DNA of 35,766 bases from Rhizobacter sp. Root404 (GCF_001425865.1 NZ_LMDS01000001.1:761154-796919); one strand, 5' to 3'. Shown: positions 1-7,666, counted from the first letter of the stretch. The notes: generated by a model not told the origin, from the letters alone. Program-made: numbers and translations.

Positions 1-927
1 GAGCCGCTGCTGCGCGACGACCTGGAAGTGATCGTCGCCGAGGCGCGGCGCCTGGGCTACTACACCAACCTGCTGACCTCGGGCGTGGGGCTGACGGTGG
101 AGCGCGCCCGTGCGCTGAAGGCCGCCGGGCTCGACCACGTGCAGCTGTCGTTCCAGGACTCGACCCGCGAGATGAACGACTTCCTCTCGCACACCAAGAC
201 CTTCGAGTTGAAGAACCGGGTCGCCCGGATCATCAAGGACCAGGGCTGGCCGATGGTGATGAACGTGGTGCTGCACCGCCTGAACATCGACCACATCGAC
301 CGCATCATCGGCATGGCCGCCGAGTTCGGCGCCGAGTACCTCGAGCTCGCGAACACGCAGTACTACTCCTGGGCCTTGCACAACCGCGACGCGCTGCTGC
401 CGACACGTGCGCAACTGCAGCATGCGGAACGCGTCGCCGACGCCTGGCGCGCGAAGCTGGGCGACGCGATGCGCCTGTTCTTCGTCGCGCCCGACTACCA
501 CGAGGGCCAGGCGAAAAAGTGCGTGAACGGGTGGGGCAGCATGTTCCTGACCGTCACGCCGGACGGCACCGCGCTGCCGTGCCACACCGCGAAGATGCTG
601 CCGGGCCTGGCATTCCCGAACGTGCGCGAGCACTCGGTGCGCGAGATCTGGTTCGACTCCGAAGGCTTCAACCGCTACCGCGGCACCGGCTGGATGAAGG
701 AGCCCTGTTCGAGCTGCGAACACCGCGAGGAGGACCTGGGCGGCTGCCGCTGCCAGGCGTACATGCTTGCCAACGACCCCGCTGCCGCCGACCCGGTGTG
801 CGTGAAGAGCCCGCAGCACGGTGTGGTGCTCGACGCCGTGGCGCGCGCCGAGGCCGGGGTGGTCGAACACCCGCTGGTATTCCGCGACCCGAAGAACTCG
901 CGCCGTCTGAGCGCGGTGCCGTCGTAG
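1..927 (+). CDS. pqqE: PQQ biosynthesis radical SAM enzyme PqqE, 3' part
   Basis: PqqE is the radical SAM enzyme that makes the Glu-Tyr carbon-carbon bond in the PqqA peptide, an early step of PQQ synthesis. The gene is cut by the window edge. The frame is open from base 1 and begins EPLLRDDLE, the conserved stretch downstream of the radical SAM CxxxCxxC motif, so the N-terminus lies outside. The C-terminal SPASM-type region is complete, with cysteines in KKCVNGWG, LPCHTA, EPCSSCEH and GGCRCQAY that would bind the auxiliary iron-sulfur clusters. It converges on the leftward xox block with a 10-bp gap. PQQ is the cofactor of XoxF, so clustering fits function. pqqA-D presumably lie upstream, outside the window (inference). 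Confidence 0.95.
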   Translation, partial: EPLLRDDLEVIVAEARRLGYYTNLLTSGVGLTVERARALKAAGLDHVQLSFQDSTREMNDFLSHTKTFELKNRVARIIKDQGWPMVMNVVLHRLNIDHIDRIIGMAAEFGAEYLELANTQYYSWALHNRDALLPTRAQLQHAERVADAWRAKLGDAMRLFFVAPDYHEGQAKKCVNGWGSMFLTVTPDGTALPCHTAKMLPGLAFPNVREHSVREIWFDSEGFNRYRGTGWMKEPCSSCEHREEDLGGCRCQAYMLANDPAAADPVCVKSPQHGVVLDAVARAEAGVVEHPLVFRDPKNSRRLSAVPS

Positions 928-937
928 CGCGCAGCCG

Positions 938-1474
938 CTACTGGACGAGGTTCAGGATCTCCAACTGCTCGTCGACGGTCTCGAAGGTACCGGTGCCGGC
1001 CGGCATCTGCATCAGCGGCTTCATCTGCGGGTCGAACAGCCAGACGCTCGGATAGACCAGCATGCGCACCCGCTGGTCGCCGATCGAGCGCTGGAACTCG
1101 GTGTAGTTCAGCGAGGTGTCGCCGACGCGGAAGAACAGCTGGTTGGCGGTGTTCATCAGCGCGCTGCGCAGGTCGACCACGATCCACGGCTTGAAGTGCT
1201 GCACCAGCTCGCCCGAGTTCTTGGCCAGGAAGTTCTCGTAGCGCCGGCAGTACGGGCAGTCGCTCGCGCCGAGGTAGACGTACAGACGCTTGTTCTCGCG
1301 CTTGGCGCGCGCCAGCGCCGGGCCGAGGTCGAACTCGGCGCGGCCAGGGGCGACGACCGGCTCGACGATCAGCGGCGTGTAGGCCGGCGGGATGCCCAGT
1401 GCGTGCGCCGCGCCGGCCAGCGCGATCAGGGTGGCGGCCACGACGGCGCCGGCGAAGCGTCGGGGCGTCATCAT
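938..1474 (-). CDS. Exported thioredoxin-fold protein (SoxW-like, CPYC)
   Basis: Predicted periplasmic thiol-disulfide protein of 178 aa. Seen: an N-terminal signal peptide (about residues 1-26, ending AHA), a thioredoxin-like core with active-site CPYC at residues 73-76, and a probable cis-Pro loop, YPS, at 141-143. The start overlaps the TGA of the upstream SoxYZ-like gene in ATGATGA, so the two are translationally coupled; the second ATG, three bases later, is equally possible. It is the last gene of the leftward block. By analogy with SoxW, which keeps the SoxY carrier cysteine reduced, it may re-reduce the SoxYZ-like carriers encoded beside it. That partnership is inferred from order only. 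The fold call is firmer than the role. Confidence 0.85.
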   Translation of the reverse strand: MMTPRRFAGAVVAATLIALAGAAHALGIPPAYTPLIVEPVVAPGRAEFDLGPALARAKRENKRLYVYLGASDCPYCRRYENFLAKNSGELVQHFKPWIVVDLRSALMNTANQLFFRVGDTSLNYTEFQRSIGDQRVRMLVYPSVWLFDPQMKPLMQMPAGTGTFETVDEQLEILNLVQ

Positions 1475-2319
1475 CCGACCCGCAGCGACCCGGTGTAGTG
1501 CTTCTCCTTCGAGTCCGCGACCTCGGCGCGCAACTCGCCCGGCCCGTGCGGCACGAAGTTGAAGCGCCAGCTCGGGTTCTCGCTGATCGAGAAGTCGAGG
1601 TCGGCGTCGAAGATCCGACGGCCCGCATAGCTGACCGCGATCGTGCGCACGAAGTACGACGGGATGTACATCACCGTCACGTTGTTCAGCTCGAAGCCGG
1701 TGTCGTTCGGGTGCAGCACCGTCAGATCGACGGTGGTCGGCGCGCCCATGGTCGGCGGGGCCGGCAGCTTCAGGATGGTCTTGCCGATCAGCTCCGGCGA
1801 ATCGCGGTTCGGCGGCGCCGAGCAGCCGCCGGAGGTCTTCACGTAGCGCGAGTCCATGTGCAGCTCGCCGTTGGAGAGCTCGCTGACGACCCGCACGTGG
1901 CTGTATTCGTCGACCCGCAGCCGCGTCTCGAAATCCGCCTGTCCGACTTCGGGCGTCAGCTCCAGCGTCGCGGCCAGGGGGGACGGGTTCTTGTCGACCA
2001 GCAGGTGCATGCGCTTCACGTACAACGCCGGCGTCTGCGGCAGCAGCGAGACGATCTTGACCGGCACCGAGGCGCCGTACGGCGCGCGCAGCGGCGCGAT
2101 CAGCTGGACGCGCCCGGCGCCGACAGTGATCGGCGTGCCGCCGAAGATGCGGCCGCGCAGGACCTCCCATTCGGGCGACAGGTCGCCGTGGCCGGTGTTG
2201 CTCGGCAGGCCGCCGATCGCGGCGCGCGCCAGCGGCGTGGCGGCGAGCGGCAGCGCGCCTGCGCCGAGCATGAAGCGGCGGCGCCGAAGCAGCGTGGAAC
2301 GGGGCGTGGTGGTGGACAT
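1471..2319 (-). CDS. Quinoprotein dehydrogenase-associated SoxYZ-like carrier (copy 1)
   Basis: 282-aa exported protein in which SoxY-like and SoxZ-like domains are joined in one chain. The signal region has an arginine run before a hydrophobic stretch (RRRRFMLGAG, residues 12-21), consistent with Tat export. In the middle lies SGGCSAPP with Cys166, resembling the swinging-arm GGCGG cysteine of SoxY but followed by Ser-Ala-Pro instead of ending the protein. The C-terminal part (LDFSISENPSWRF and onward) is SoxZ-like. In sulfur oxidation SoxYZ carries intermediates as a cysteine adduct. Relatives beside PQQ enzymes are known as a family, but their cargo is unknown. The start at 2319 was chosen over 2421 because GGGAGA lies just upstream and the signal sequence then begins normally. 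Confidence 0.88.
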   Translation of the reverse strand: MSTTTPRSTLLRRRRFMLGAGALPLAATPLARAAIGGLPSNTGHGDLSPEWEVLRGRIFGGTPITVGAGRVQLIAPLRAPYGASVPVKIVSLLPQTPALYVKRMHLLVDKNPSPLAATLELTPEVGQADFETRLRVDEYSHVRVVSELSNGELHMDSRYVKTSGGCSAPPNRDSPELIGKTILKLPAPPTMGAPTTVDLTVLHPNDTGFELNNVTVMYIPSYFVRTIAVSYAGRRIFDADLDFSISENPSWRFNFVPHGPGELRAEVADSKEKHYTGSLRVG

Positions 2320-2339
2320 GACTCGGTCTCCCGGCGCGG

Positions 2340-3293
2340 CTATTTGACGAGTTGCTCGCGCTCGTAGCGCAAGTAGACGATGGCGGCGTTGCGGCGGTGG
2401 GTGGTCTCGTACTGATCCCATGTCGCGAACTCGGGCATGGCGGTCGCGTCGGCCACTTCGCTCAGCGGCGCGCCGGCGTTCACCAGCGCCCGCGCACGGG
2501 CGGTCAGCTGATCCAGGTAGCGTTCCACCTGCGTGATGAGGCGCTTGTCGCCGGCCGGGCCGTGGCCGGGCACGATCACCTCGACCGGCAGCGCCTGCAG
2601 GTTGCGCAGCGCCTCCCGCCAGCGCGGCAGGTCGCTGTCGCCGACGTCGGGGATGCGCCGCGCCTCGAGCAGCCCGCCGGCGAACAGCGTGCGGGTGCGC
2701 GGGTCGTAGACCGCGATATCGCCCGGGCCGCTGGAGTGGCCGTAATGCAGCAACTGGATCGGGCGCCCGATCAGCGCCGCGGCGTCGAGCGCGAGCGGGT
2801 CGGTGAAGACGATGTCGGGCGTGAACATCGCGCTGCCCTGCATCGCGTCCTCGCCGAGCAGGGAGCGTAGGGTCTTCAGGCAGGTGTCGCAGCGCGTGGC
2901 CATCAGGTCCGCTGCGGCCTGGTGCATCGCGACCGGGATCTTCTGCTCGCGGAACGCGGCGGCGCCGAACAGGAACTCCTGGCGGGTGTGGGTCACGATC
3001 GCCAGCCGCACCGGCTGGTCGGTGACGCCGCGGATTGCCGCGAGCAGCGCCTGGCCGTGGCGGTACGAGGTGCCGGTGTCGATCGCCAGCACGCCGCGCG
3101 GCCCGACGATGAAGCCGGCATTGCCGGTGCGCCCGAGGTTGGCCGGGTCGGGTTCGCCACCGGTGCCGGGCACCATGTAGACGCCGGCGGCGAGCTCGAT
3201 CGGCGCGGGGTCGGCCGCCTGCACCGCCAGCGCCGCACCCGCCAGGAACGCGGCGGCGAGCCAGCGTGCGGTCGTCTGTCGCAATGAACGCAT
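2340..3293 (-). CDS. Quinoprotein relay system metallo-beta-lactamase-fold hydrolase, altered metal site
   Basis: 317-aa exported protein (signal peptide about 1-27, ending VQA) with a metallo-beta-lactamase fold, apparently of the SoxH-related family linked to PQQ dehydrogenases. Fold landmarks are GVLAIDTG (67-74), VTHTRQEFLFG (100-110), GHSSGPGDIAVY (185-196), LFAGG (203-207) and PGHG (242-245). The usual HxHxDH motif reads H102-T-R-Q-E-F, so the second and third histidines and the Asp are replaced by Arg, Phe and Glu; the usual FAGD aspartate is Gly207. His102, His186 and His244 remain. A CxxC (RCDTC, Cys135/138) is present. It may bind one metal or none, so hydrolase activity is uncertain. 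It sits between the MxaD-like and SoxYZ-like genes with gaps of 8 and 20 bp. Confidence 0.85.
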   Translation of the reverse strand: MRSLRQTTARWLAAAFLAGAALAVQAADPAPIELAAGVYMVPGTGGEPDPANLGRTGNAGFIVGPRGVLAIDTGTSYRHGQALLAAIRGVTDQPVRLAIVTHTRQEFLFGAAAFREQKIPVAMHQAAADLMATRCDTCLKTLRSLLGEDAMQGSAMFTPDIVFTDPLALDAAALIGRPIQLLHYGHSSGPGDIAVYDPRTRTLFAGGLLEARRIPDVGDSDLPRWREALRNLQALPVEVIVPGHGPAGDKRLITQVERYLDQLTARARALVNAGAPLSEVADATAMPEFATWDQYETTHRRNAAIVYLRYEREQLVK

Positions 3294-3301
3294 GGCGGCC
3301 G

Positions 3302-3850
3302 CTACTTGCCTTCGACGAGCTTCTTCAGGTTCGCCAGCCCGCTTTGATAGACGCCGGTCACGGCCTTCACCGCGGCCTCGTCGTTCTTGTCGGGCGGCGG
3401 ATCGTTGTTCGGGTAGGCGCGGTAGAACGCCCCGCGCCACTCGACCGTCGCGGTGGCGCCGGTGCCGCTGACGCTGATCGTCGAGGTGTAGTTCGTGACC
3501 GGCAGCGCGCCGCCGTCCTTGGCGCGGTAGCTGTAGCGCATCGCGGCGTCGTCGTAGCGTTCCAGCGACTCGACCAGCGCGCCGCCCCCCTTCAGGCCGA
3601 CCTGGCGCACCGAGCCTTCCGCATTTCCCTTGTCGGCGGGGCTGGTCGCGACGGCCGGGTGCCAGTCCTTCAGCGCGTCGAAGTTCTTGATCCTGGCCCA
3701 CACCGTCGCGGCGGGCGCGTCGATCGTGATCGTCTCGACGACCTTCTGGCGCGTCGGGCCGTGGGCTTGCGCCGGCCACGCGACGAGCGCGCCCAGCGCG
3801 AGGACGGTCAACAGCCGAGGCCACCAGCCGGCAGTGAGTCTGTTGAGCAT
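3302..3850 (-). CDS. mxaD: MxaD-like SRPBCC family periplasmic protein
   Basis: 182-aa exported protein of the SRPBCC (START/Bet v1-like) fold. A signal peptide ends near WPAQA, followed by HGPTRQKVVETITIDAP and DWHPAVA. This arrangement resembles MxaD, a 17-kDa periplasmic protein reported in methylotrophs to help methanol dehydrogenase interact with its cytochrome. Two in-frame ATGs exist. AAGGAG directly abuts the one at 3859 but sits 9 bases before the one at 3850, so 3850 is preferred. It lies between the propeller and hydrolase genes and is probably cotranscribed with them. The SRPBCC fold is well supported; the MxaD assignment rests on recall of family resemblance and on context. Confidence 0.8.
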   Translation of the reverse strand: MLNRLTAGWWPRLLTVLALGALVAWPAQAHGPTRQKVVETITIDAPAATVWARIKNFDALKDWHPAVATSPADKGNAEGSVRQVGLKGGGALVESLERYDDAAMRYSYRAKDGGALPVTNYTSTISVSGTGATATVEWRGAFYRAYPNNDPPPDKNDEAAVKAVTGVYQSGLANLKKLVEGK

Positions 3851-3880
3851 GCGGGACATCTCCTTGTTGTCGTGGGAATC

Positions 3881-4852
3881 TCAGGGCGGGTCCGGCGCGC
3901 CGATGAAGGCGCCGAAGCCGCGGCTGTTCTTGCCGGTCGCGATGCGGGTGAGGGTGCGGCCGCTCGTGGCGTCGAGCACGCTCACGTCGTCGTCCATCCA
4001 GTTGACGACGTAGACCCGGTCGCCGTGCGCGGCCACTCCCTCGGGGTAGCCGAAGCCGGGCAACGTGCGCACGGTGGCGAGCCGTTCGGCATCGACGACG
4101 CTGACGCTGTCGTCGTGCTGGTTGGTCACGTAGAGCAGGGCGCCGGCGTTCGCGAGCGCCGCCCCGTACGGCGCCTTGCCGACCTTGACCGTCGCGATCA
4201 CCGCGAGGTCGCGGCCCGAACGGGTGTCGACGACCGAGACGTCGTCGCTGAGGACGTTCAACGCATACAGGCGCTCGCGGCGTGCATCGAGCAGCAGCGC
4301 GAACGGGTGCGTGCCGACCTTCACGCGGGCGCGCACGCGGCCGGTCGCGACGTCGACGGCGGCGACGCTGTCGTCGTCGCGTTCGGCCACGTACACGGTT
4401 GCGCCCGCCGCATCGACCGCGACGCCCGCCGGCGCGCGGCCGAGCGCGACCGGCGGCAGCGCGCTGGCCGTCGCGGCGTCGAAGGCCAGCAGCTGGTTCG
4501 CGTACCAGTCGGCGACATAGAGGCGCGTCCCGTCGGGCGAGGCGTCGATGCCGACCGGGCCGCTGCCGGCCGGCAGCGTCGCGACAACGCGTTGGGTGTG
4601 CATGTCGATGACCGAGATGCTCTTGCTGTCGGGGTTCGAGACGTAGACCCGACCGGTGCGGCTCGCCGCGACGACGCCGGCCGGCGCGCGCCCGACCGGC
4701 ACGGTCGCCACGACCTTCTGCGCCGCCAGGTCGATCACGGAGACGTCGTGGCTGCCCTGGTTGGTGATGTACGCGAACGGCGCCGCCGCGGCGGCGCCGG
4801 CCGCCAGCGCGCCGGCCAGCAACGCGATGCCTGCGCGGGCCCAGGCGCGCAT
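3881..4852 (-). CDS. Exported YVTN-type beta-propeller protein, quinoprotein-associated
   Basis: 323-aa periplasmic protein (signal peptide about 1-24, AAAAA before PFAYITN). It contains seven repeats of the YVTN/NVSVID kind, recognisable at YITNQGSHDVSVID, YVSNPDSKSISVID, YVADWYANQLLAFD, YVAERDDDSVAAVD, YALNVLSDDVSVVD, YVTNQHDDSVSVVD and YVVNWMDDDVSVLD, consistent with one seven-bladed propeller. It lacks the PQQ-enzyme tryptophan docking motifs, so a scaffold or partner role is more likely than catalysis (inference). Homologues commonly accompany PQQ-dependent alcohol catabolism clusters. The ATG at 4852 follows the upstream TGA by 4 bp; an earlier in-frame TTG at 4879 would overlap the neighbour and precede the signal peptide, so I reject it. 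Confidence 0.88.
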   Translation of the reverse strand: MRAWARAGIALLAGALAAGAAAAAPFAYITNQGSHDVSVIDLAAQKVVATVPVGRAPAGVVAASRTGRVYVSNPDSKSISVIDMHTQRVVATLPAGSGPVGIDASPDGTRLYVADWYANQLLAFDAATASALPPVALGRAPAGVAVDAAGATVYVAERDDDSVAAVDVATGRVRARVKVGTHPFALLLDARRERLYALNVLSDDVSVVDTRSGRDLAVIATVKVGKAPYGAALANAGALLYVTNQHDDSVSVVDAERLATVRTLPGFGYPEGVAAHGDRVYVVNWMDDDVSVLDATSGRTLTRIATGKNSRGFGAFIGAPDPP

Positions 4853-4856
4853 CGGC

Positions 4857-5708
4857 TCAGGCGCCCGGCGTGACGTCAACGCTGCTCTTCCACGCGGCGA
4901 GGTTGCTGTCGACCACCTCGGCGGTCAGCCGGCCCGGGCCGCGCGGCACGAAGTAGAAGCGCAGGTTCGGGTTCTCGCTGATCGCGAAGTCGAGGTCGGC
5001 CGAGAGCACCGGGGCGCCGGCGTAGGCGACGTTGACCGTTCGCACGAAGCGGCGCGGCGTGTACTGGCGCGTCAGCTGGTCCATCGCCATGCCCGAGTCG
5101 TTCGGGTGGCTGATCAACAGCTGCACCAGGGCCGGCTTGCCGGCGACCACCTCACCGTCGACCTTCATCACGATCTTGCCGAGCGAGGCGAGCGCAGCCT
5201 GCGCATCCTTGCCCGGTGGCGCCGAGCAGCCGCCCGAGGCCTTGACGAAGCGGGTGCGCATCAGCAGGCGGCCGTCGTTCGTTTCGGCGATGGCCCGCAC
5301 GAAGCTGTACTCGTCGACGCGCACGCGGGTCTCGATGTCGGCCCTGCCGCTCTGCGGCGTGAACGTGAAGATCGCGGCGATCGGCGACGGGTTGCTGTCG
5401 ATCACGAGGTAGAGCTTGGCGACGAAGTTCGACGCGGTGTGCGGCAGGCGCGCCTGCATCGCGATCGGCACGACCGCGGCATCGGCGGCGCGGATCGGGG
5501 CGTCGAGCCGCAGCACGTCGTCGCCGACGTTCTCGATCGGGCGCCGCTCGAACAGGCTGGCCCGCACCTTCTGCCAGATCTCGCTGGCCTCCGGGTTGTC
5601 GCCCGACTTGATCTGCGCGCCGGCGCCGCGCGGCAACCCGAGCGCGGCCCCGACCGCCAGCGCCGTGCCGGCCACCGTGACCTTGCGTCGAGCGAGCTGG
5701 GCGTTCAT
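4857..5708 (-). CDS. Quinoprotein dehydrogenase-associated SoxYZ-like carrier (copy 2)
   Basis: 283-aa exported SoxY-SoxZ-like single-chain protein, paralogous to the one at 1471-2319. Shared landmarks are KLYLVIDSNPSP (copy 1: RMHLLVDKNPSP), RVDEYS, SGGCSAPP with Cys161, HPNDSGM (copy 1: HPNDTGF), and the SoxZ-like DLDFAISENPNLRF. The signal sequence has ARRKVTVAG before a hydrophobic run and ends near AGAQ, possibly Tat-dependent. The start ATG at 5708 lies 7 bp after the preceding gene. Two diverged copies in one operon suggest a pair of carriers, or a donor and an acceptor, rather than recent duplication. The cargo is unknown. The cysteine is the expected attachment site by analogy with SoxY. 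Confidence 0.88.
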   Translation of the reverse strand: MNAQLARRKVTVAGTALAVGAALGLPRGAGAQIKSGDNPEASEIWQKVRASLFERRPIENVGDDVLRLDAPIRAADAAVVPIAMQARLPHTASNFVAKLYLVIDSNPSPIAAIFTFTPQSGRADIETRVRVDEYSFVRAIAETNDGRLLMRTRFVKASGGCSAPPGKDAQAALASLGKIVMKVDGEVVAGKPALVQLLISHPNDSGMAMDQLTRQYTPRRFVRTVNVAYAGAPVLSADLDFAISENPNLRFYFVPRGPGRLTAEVVDSNLAAWKSSVDVTPGA

Positions 5709-5715
5709 CGCGGGC

Positions 5716-6075
5716 CTACTTCGCGTCGTTGATGAAGCAGCCCTTCTTCACCTTGGCCTGCAGCTCGCGGTACTTCTTGAGCTCGGGCTGCAGCGTGGGC
5801 GTGTCGCGGATCGAGTTGCCGCGCTCGCCGCCGATCGACATGCCGTTGCTGATGGTCTGCATGGTCGTGTACTCGTCGTACCTGACCTCGGCCGCGAAGG
5901 CGTCGGCCGCGCACGAGCACTTGTTGACCATCTCGAAATACGGGCCCGGGTGGGCACGGATGCAGTCCTCGACGTAGAGCACGCGGGCGACGGTCGGGAA
6001 GTCGTTCGCGTGCGCGGCACCGGCGGCGAGCACCAGGGCGGCGAGCATCGAGGAACGCAGGGCGAAGGGTTTCAT
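5716..6075 (-). CDS. Small exported four-cysteine protein of unknown function
   Basis: 119-aa protein with a clear signal peptide (about 1-23, ending AHA before NDFPTVARVLYVEDC). The mature part has exactly four cysteines, Cys38, Cys53, Cys55 and Cys113, with a CSC motif in MVNKCSCAADAF. The rest is polar and probably helical, with a Lys/Glu-rich C-terminus. There is no CxxCH, so it is not a c-type cytochrome. I recognise no named domain. It lies between the 240-aa protein gene (33-bp gap) and SoxYZ-like copy 2 (7-bp gap) and so belongs to the xox block. The cysteine pattern could bind a metal or form two disulfides. A role with the thiol carriers is inference only. Confidence 0.8.
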   Translation of the reverse strand: MKPFALRSSMLAALVLAAGAAHANDFPTVARVLYVEDCIRAHPGPYFEMVNKCSCAADAFAAEVRYDEYTTMQTISNGMSIGGERGNSIRDTPTLQPELKKYRELQAKVKKGCFINDAK

Positions 6076-6108
6076 GGAGGTATCCGCAAACGTGGAGGGG
6101 CGGCGGCG

Positions 6109-6831
6109 TCAGGTCCCGGCCCTGGCAGGGGCGCTGTCGGCGCCCTCGATCAGCAGTTCTTCGGCGAGCAGCGGCGAGGCCGCGGCGCCGTTGGCCGTGT
6201 CGGCGACCTGGGCGCGGATCGCGTAGATGCCGCCCGGCACCGCATCGGACAGCGTGAACACGTAGCGCTTGTTCGCCAGCCGTTCGAAACGCGGGCGGTT
6301 CGGGTCGTCGACATACGGCGTGATCGTGAACTCCTGGCCGGCCACCGACTTGCCGCGGTAGCGCAGCGTCACGTCGCGCTGCTGGGCGCCCTTGTAGACC
6401 GCCATCCGGATGCGCTTGCGGAAATAGGCGGCCTTGCCCTTGGTCAGCCGCTCCATCTCGCGGATCTCGCGCTCGAGGAAGAACAGCGTGACCGGATTGC
6501 CCGAGGCGCCTTCGACCGGCGGCAGTTCGATCTTGCGCTCGCCGCTCAGGAACTCGCCGCTGGCGTCGCAGCACTTGCCGCTGGCCTGCGGCTTCAGCGC
6601 GATCGTGACCTTGTCGTCGAATGCCGGCTCCAGGCTGCCGCTGCGCCGGAACTGGTAGCGCAGCGTCATCGGCGGGCGCAGTTTCGCGAACTGATCGGTC
6701 ATGAACAGCGCGCGCTCGGCGGGCGAGAAGTCCTTGGCCGGCTCGTCCGCCCGCGCGGTCGCCATCGCCAGCGTCAGCCCGAGCGCCGCCAGCGTTGCGA
6801 GGGTCACGTGCTCAGTTCTTCGGTGCGGCAT
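6109..6831 (-). CDS. Exported protein of unknown function with vicinal Cys pair
   Basis: 240-aa protein with a signal peptide (hydrophobic run at about 9-28, ending ARADE). The mature region appears soluble, beta-rich at both ends, with a basic helical middle (KGKAAYFRKRIRMAVYKG). A CC pair at residues 87-88 (SGKCCDASGEF) is the only cysteine feature. No known family is recognised. It follows xoxJ in the block. The ATG at 6831 overlaps the end of xoxJ by 20 bp and supplies a basic n-region (MPHRRTEH); a GTG at 6807, 4 bp after the xoxJ stop, is a real alternative but would leave a signal peptide without positive charge. Neither has a strong ribosome binding site. Confidence 0.75.
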   Translation of the reverse strand: MPHRRTEHVTLATLAALGLTLAMATARADEPAKDFSPAERALFMTDQFAKLRPPMTLRYQFRRSGSLEPAFDDKVTIALKPQASGKCCDASGEFLSGERKIELPPVEGASGNPVTLFFLEREIREMERLTKGKAAYFRKRIRMAVYKGAQQRDVTLRYRGKSVAGQEFTITPYVDDPNRPRFERLANKRYVFTLSDAVPGGIYAIRAQVADTANGAAASPLLAEELLIEGADSAPARAGT

Positions 6832-7666
6832 AGGAGGCGTCGACCAGGGGCACGCCGTATTCCTTCAGGATGGCCTGGATGTCGGCCTGGCGCGATTCGA
6901 GCAGGCCCTCGACCTGCTGCTTCCATTCACGTTCGCCGTAGCGCACGCCCATCGCCATCTGGTAGTCGAGCTTGACGCCGGGCTCCGACTTGAGCGGCAG
7001 CACCACCAGTTGCGGCGTCTTCACGCGCTGCGCGAAATAGCCGGCGATCGGGCCCCAGACGATGGCCGCGTCGAGCTTGCCGCTGGCCAGGTCCTTCTCG
7101 ATGATCTCGCCCGGGTACTGCTGCGGGTTCGGGTTCATGATCGGGTAGGGCACGCCGCTTTCGAGCAGCTGGTGCTTCGACAGCCATTCCGAGGCCGGCG
7201 ATCGGTCGTAGATGCCGATGCGCATCGCGCGCAGCCTGGCCGGCTCGAGCGCGAGGAAATCCTGCACCGTGGCGACGTTGTCCAGCCCCTTGCCTTTCGC
7301 GAACACCAGCGCGTAGGTCGACCGGTAGTACGGCTTGGTGACGGACACGCCTTCGTCGAAGCCGACCGGCACGCCGATCACGATGTCGCACGGGTAGTCC
7401 TGCCCCGGCAGCTTGTAGCGCAGCGTGTTGCGGATGAACGCGAGGCGCTGCGGGAACGAGTAGTAGGTGACCGGCAGGTTCAGCGCCTTGCCGAACACCT
7501 CGGCGATGCGGTTCTCGATGCCCTCGCCCTTGGTGTTGGAGAACGGCAGGTTGTTCGGGTCCTGGCAGACCCGCAGTTCGGTGCGTTTCGGCGGCGCGTC
7601 CTGCGCTCCCGCCAGCGGGCAGACCGACACCAGCGCGCACGCCAGCGCCAGTGCCGCCGATTTCAT
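6812..7666 (-). CDS. xoxJ: XoxJ, MxaJ-like periplasmic substrate-binding protein
   Basis: 284-aa periplasmic protein of the solute-binding fold found beside PQQ methanol dehydrogenases. The signal peptide ends near PLAGAQ. The typical start of the mature domain is visible as LRVCQDPNNLPFSN followed by GEGIENRIAEVFGK. The later DYPCDIVIGVP and GKLDAAIVWGPIAGYF are also typical of MxaJ/XoxJ. MxaJ and XoxJ do not appear to be transporter components; a proposed role is helping to assemble or activate the dehydrogenase. The start ATG at 7666 overlaps the xoxG TGA (ATGA), so the two are translationally coupled. The assignment is strong from sequence and order xoxF-G-J. Confidence 0.93.
   Translation of the reverse strand: MKSAALALACALVSVCPLAGAQDAPPKRTELRVCQDPNNLPFSNTKGEGIENRIAEVFGKALNLPVTYYSFPQRLAFIRNTLRYKLPGQDYPCDIVIGVPVGFDEGVSVTKPYYRSTYALVFAKGKGLDNVATVQDFLALEPARLRAMRIGIYDRSPASEWLSKHQLLESGVPYPIMNPNPQQYPGEIIEKDLASGKLDAAIVWGPIAGYFAQRVKTPQLVVLPLKSEPGVKLDYQMAMGVRYGEREWKQQVEGLLESRQADIQAILKEYGVPLVDASYAAPKN

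Noticed and set aside
3266..4873. 535-codon plus-strand frame opposite the propeller and MxaD-like genes
   Set aside because: Low-complexity Arg/Val/Asp sequence mirroring the propeller repeats; a GC-driven shadow.
5716..6075. Small cysteine protein as a cytochrome c or MxaI-like small subunit
   Set aside because: No CxxCH, and the four-Cys pattern and length do not resemble the Lys-rich MxaI of about 70 mature residues.
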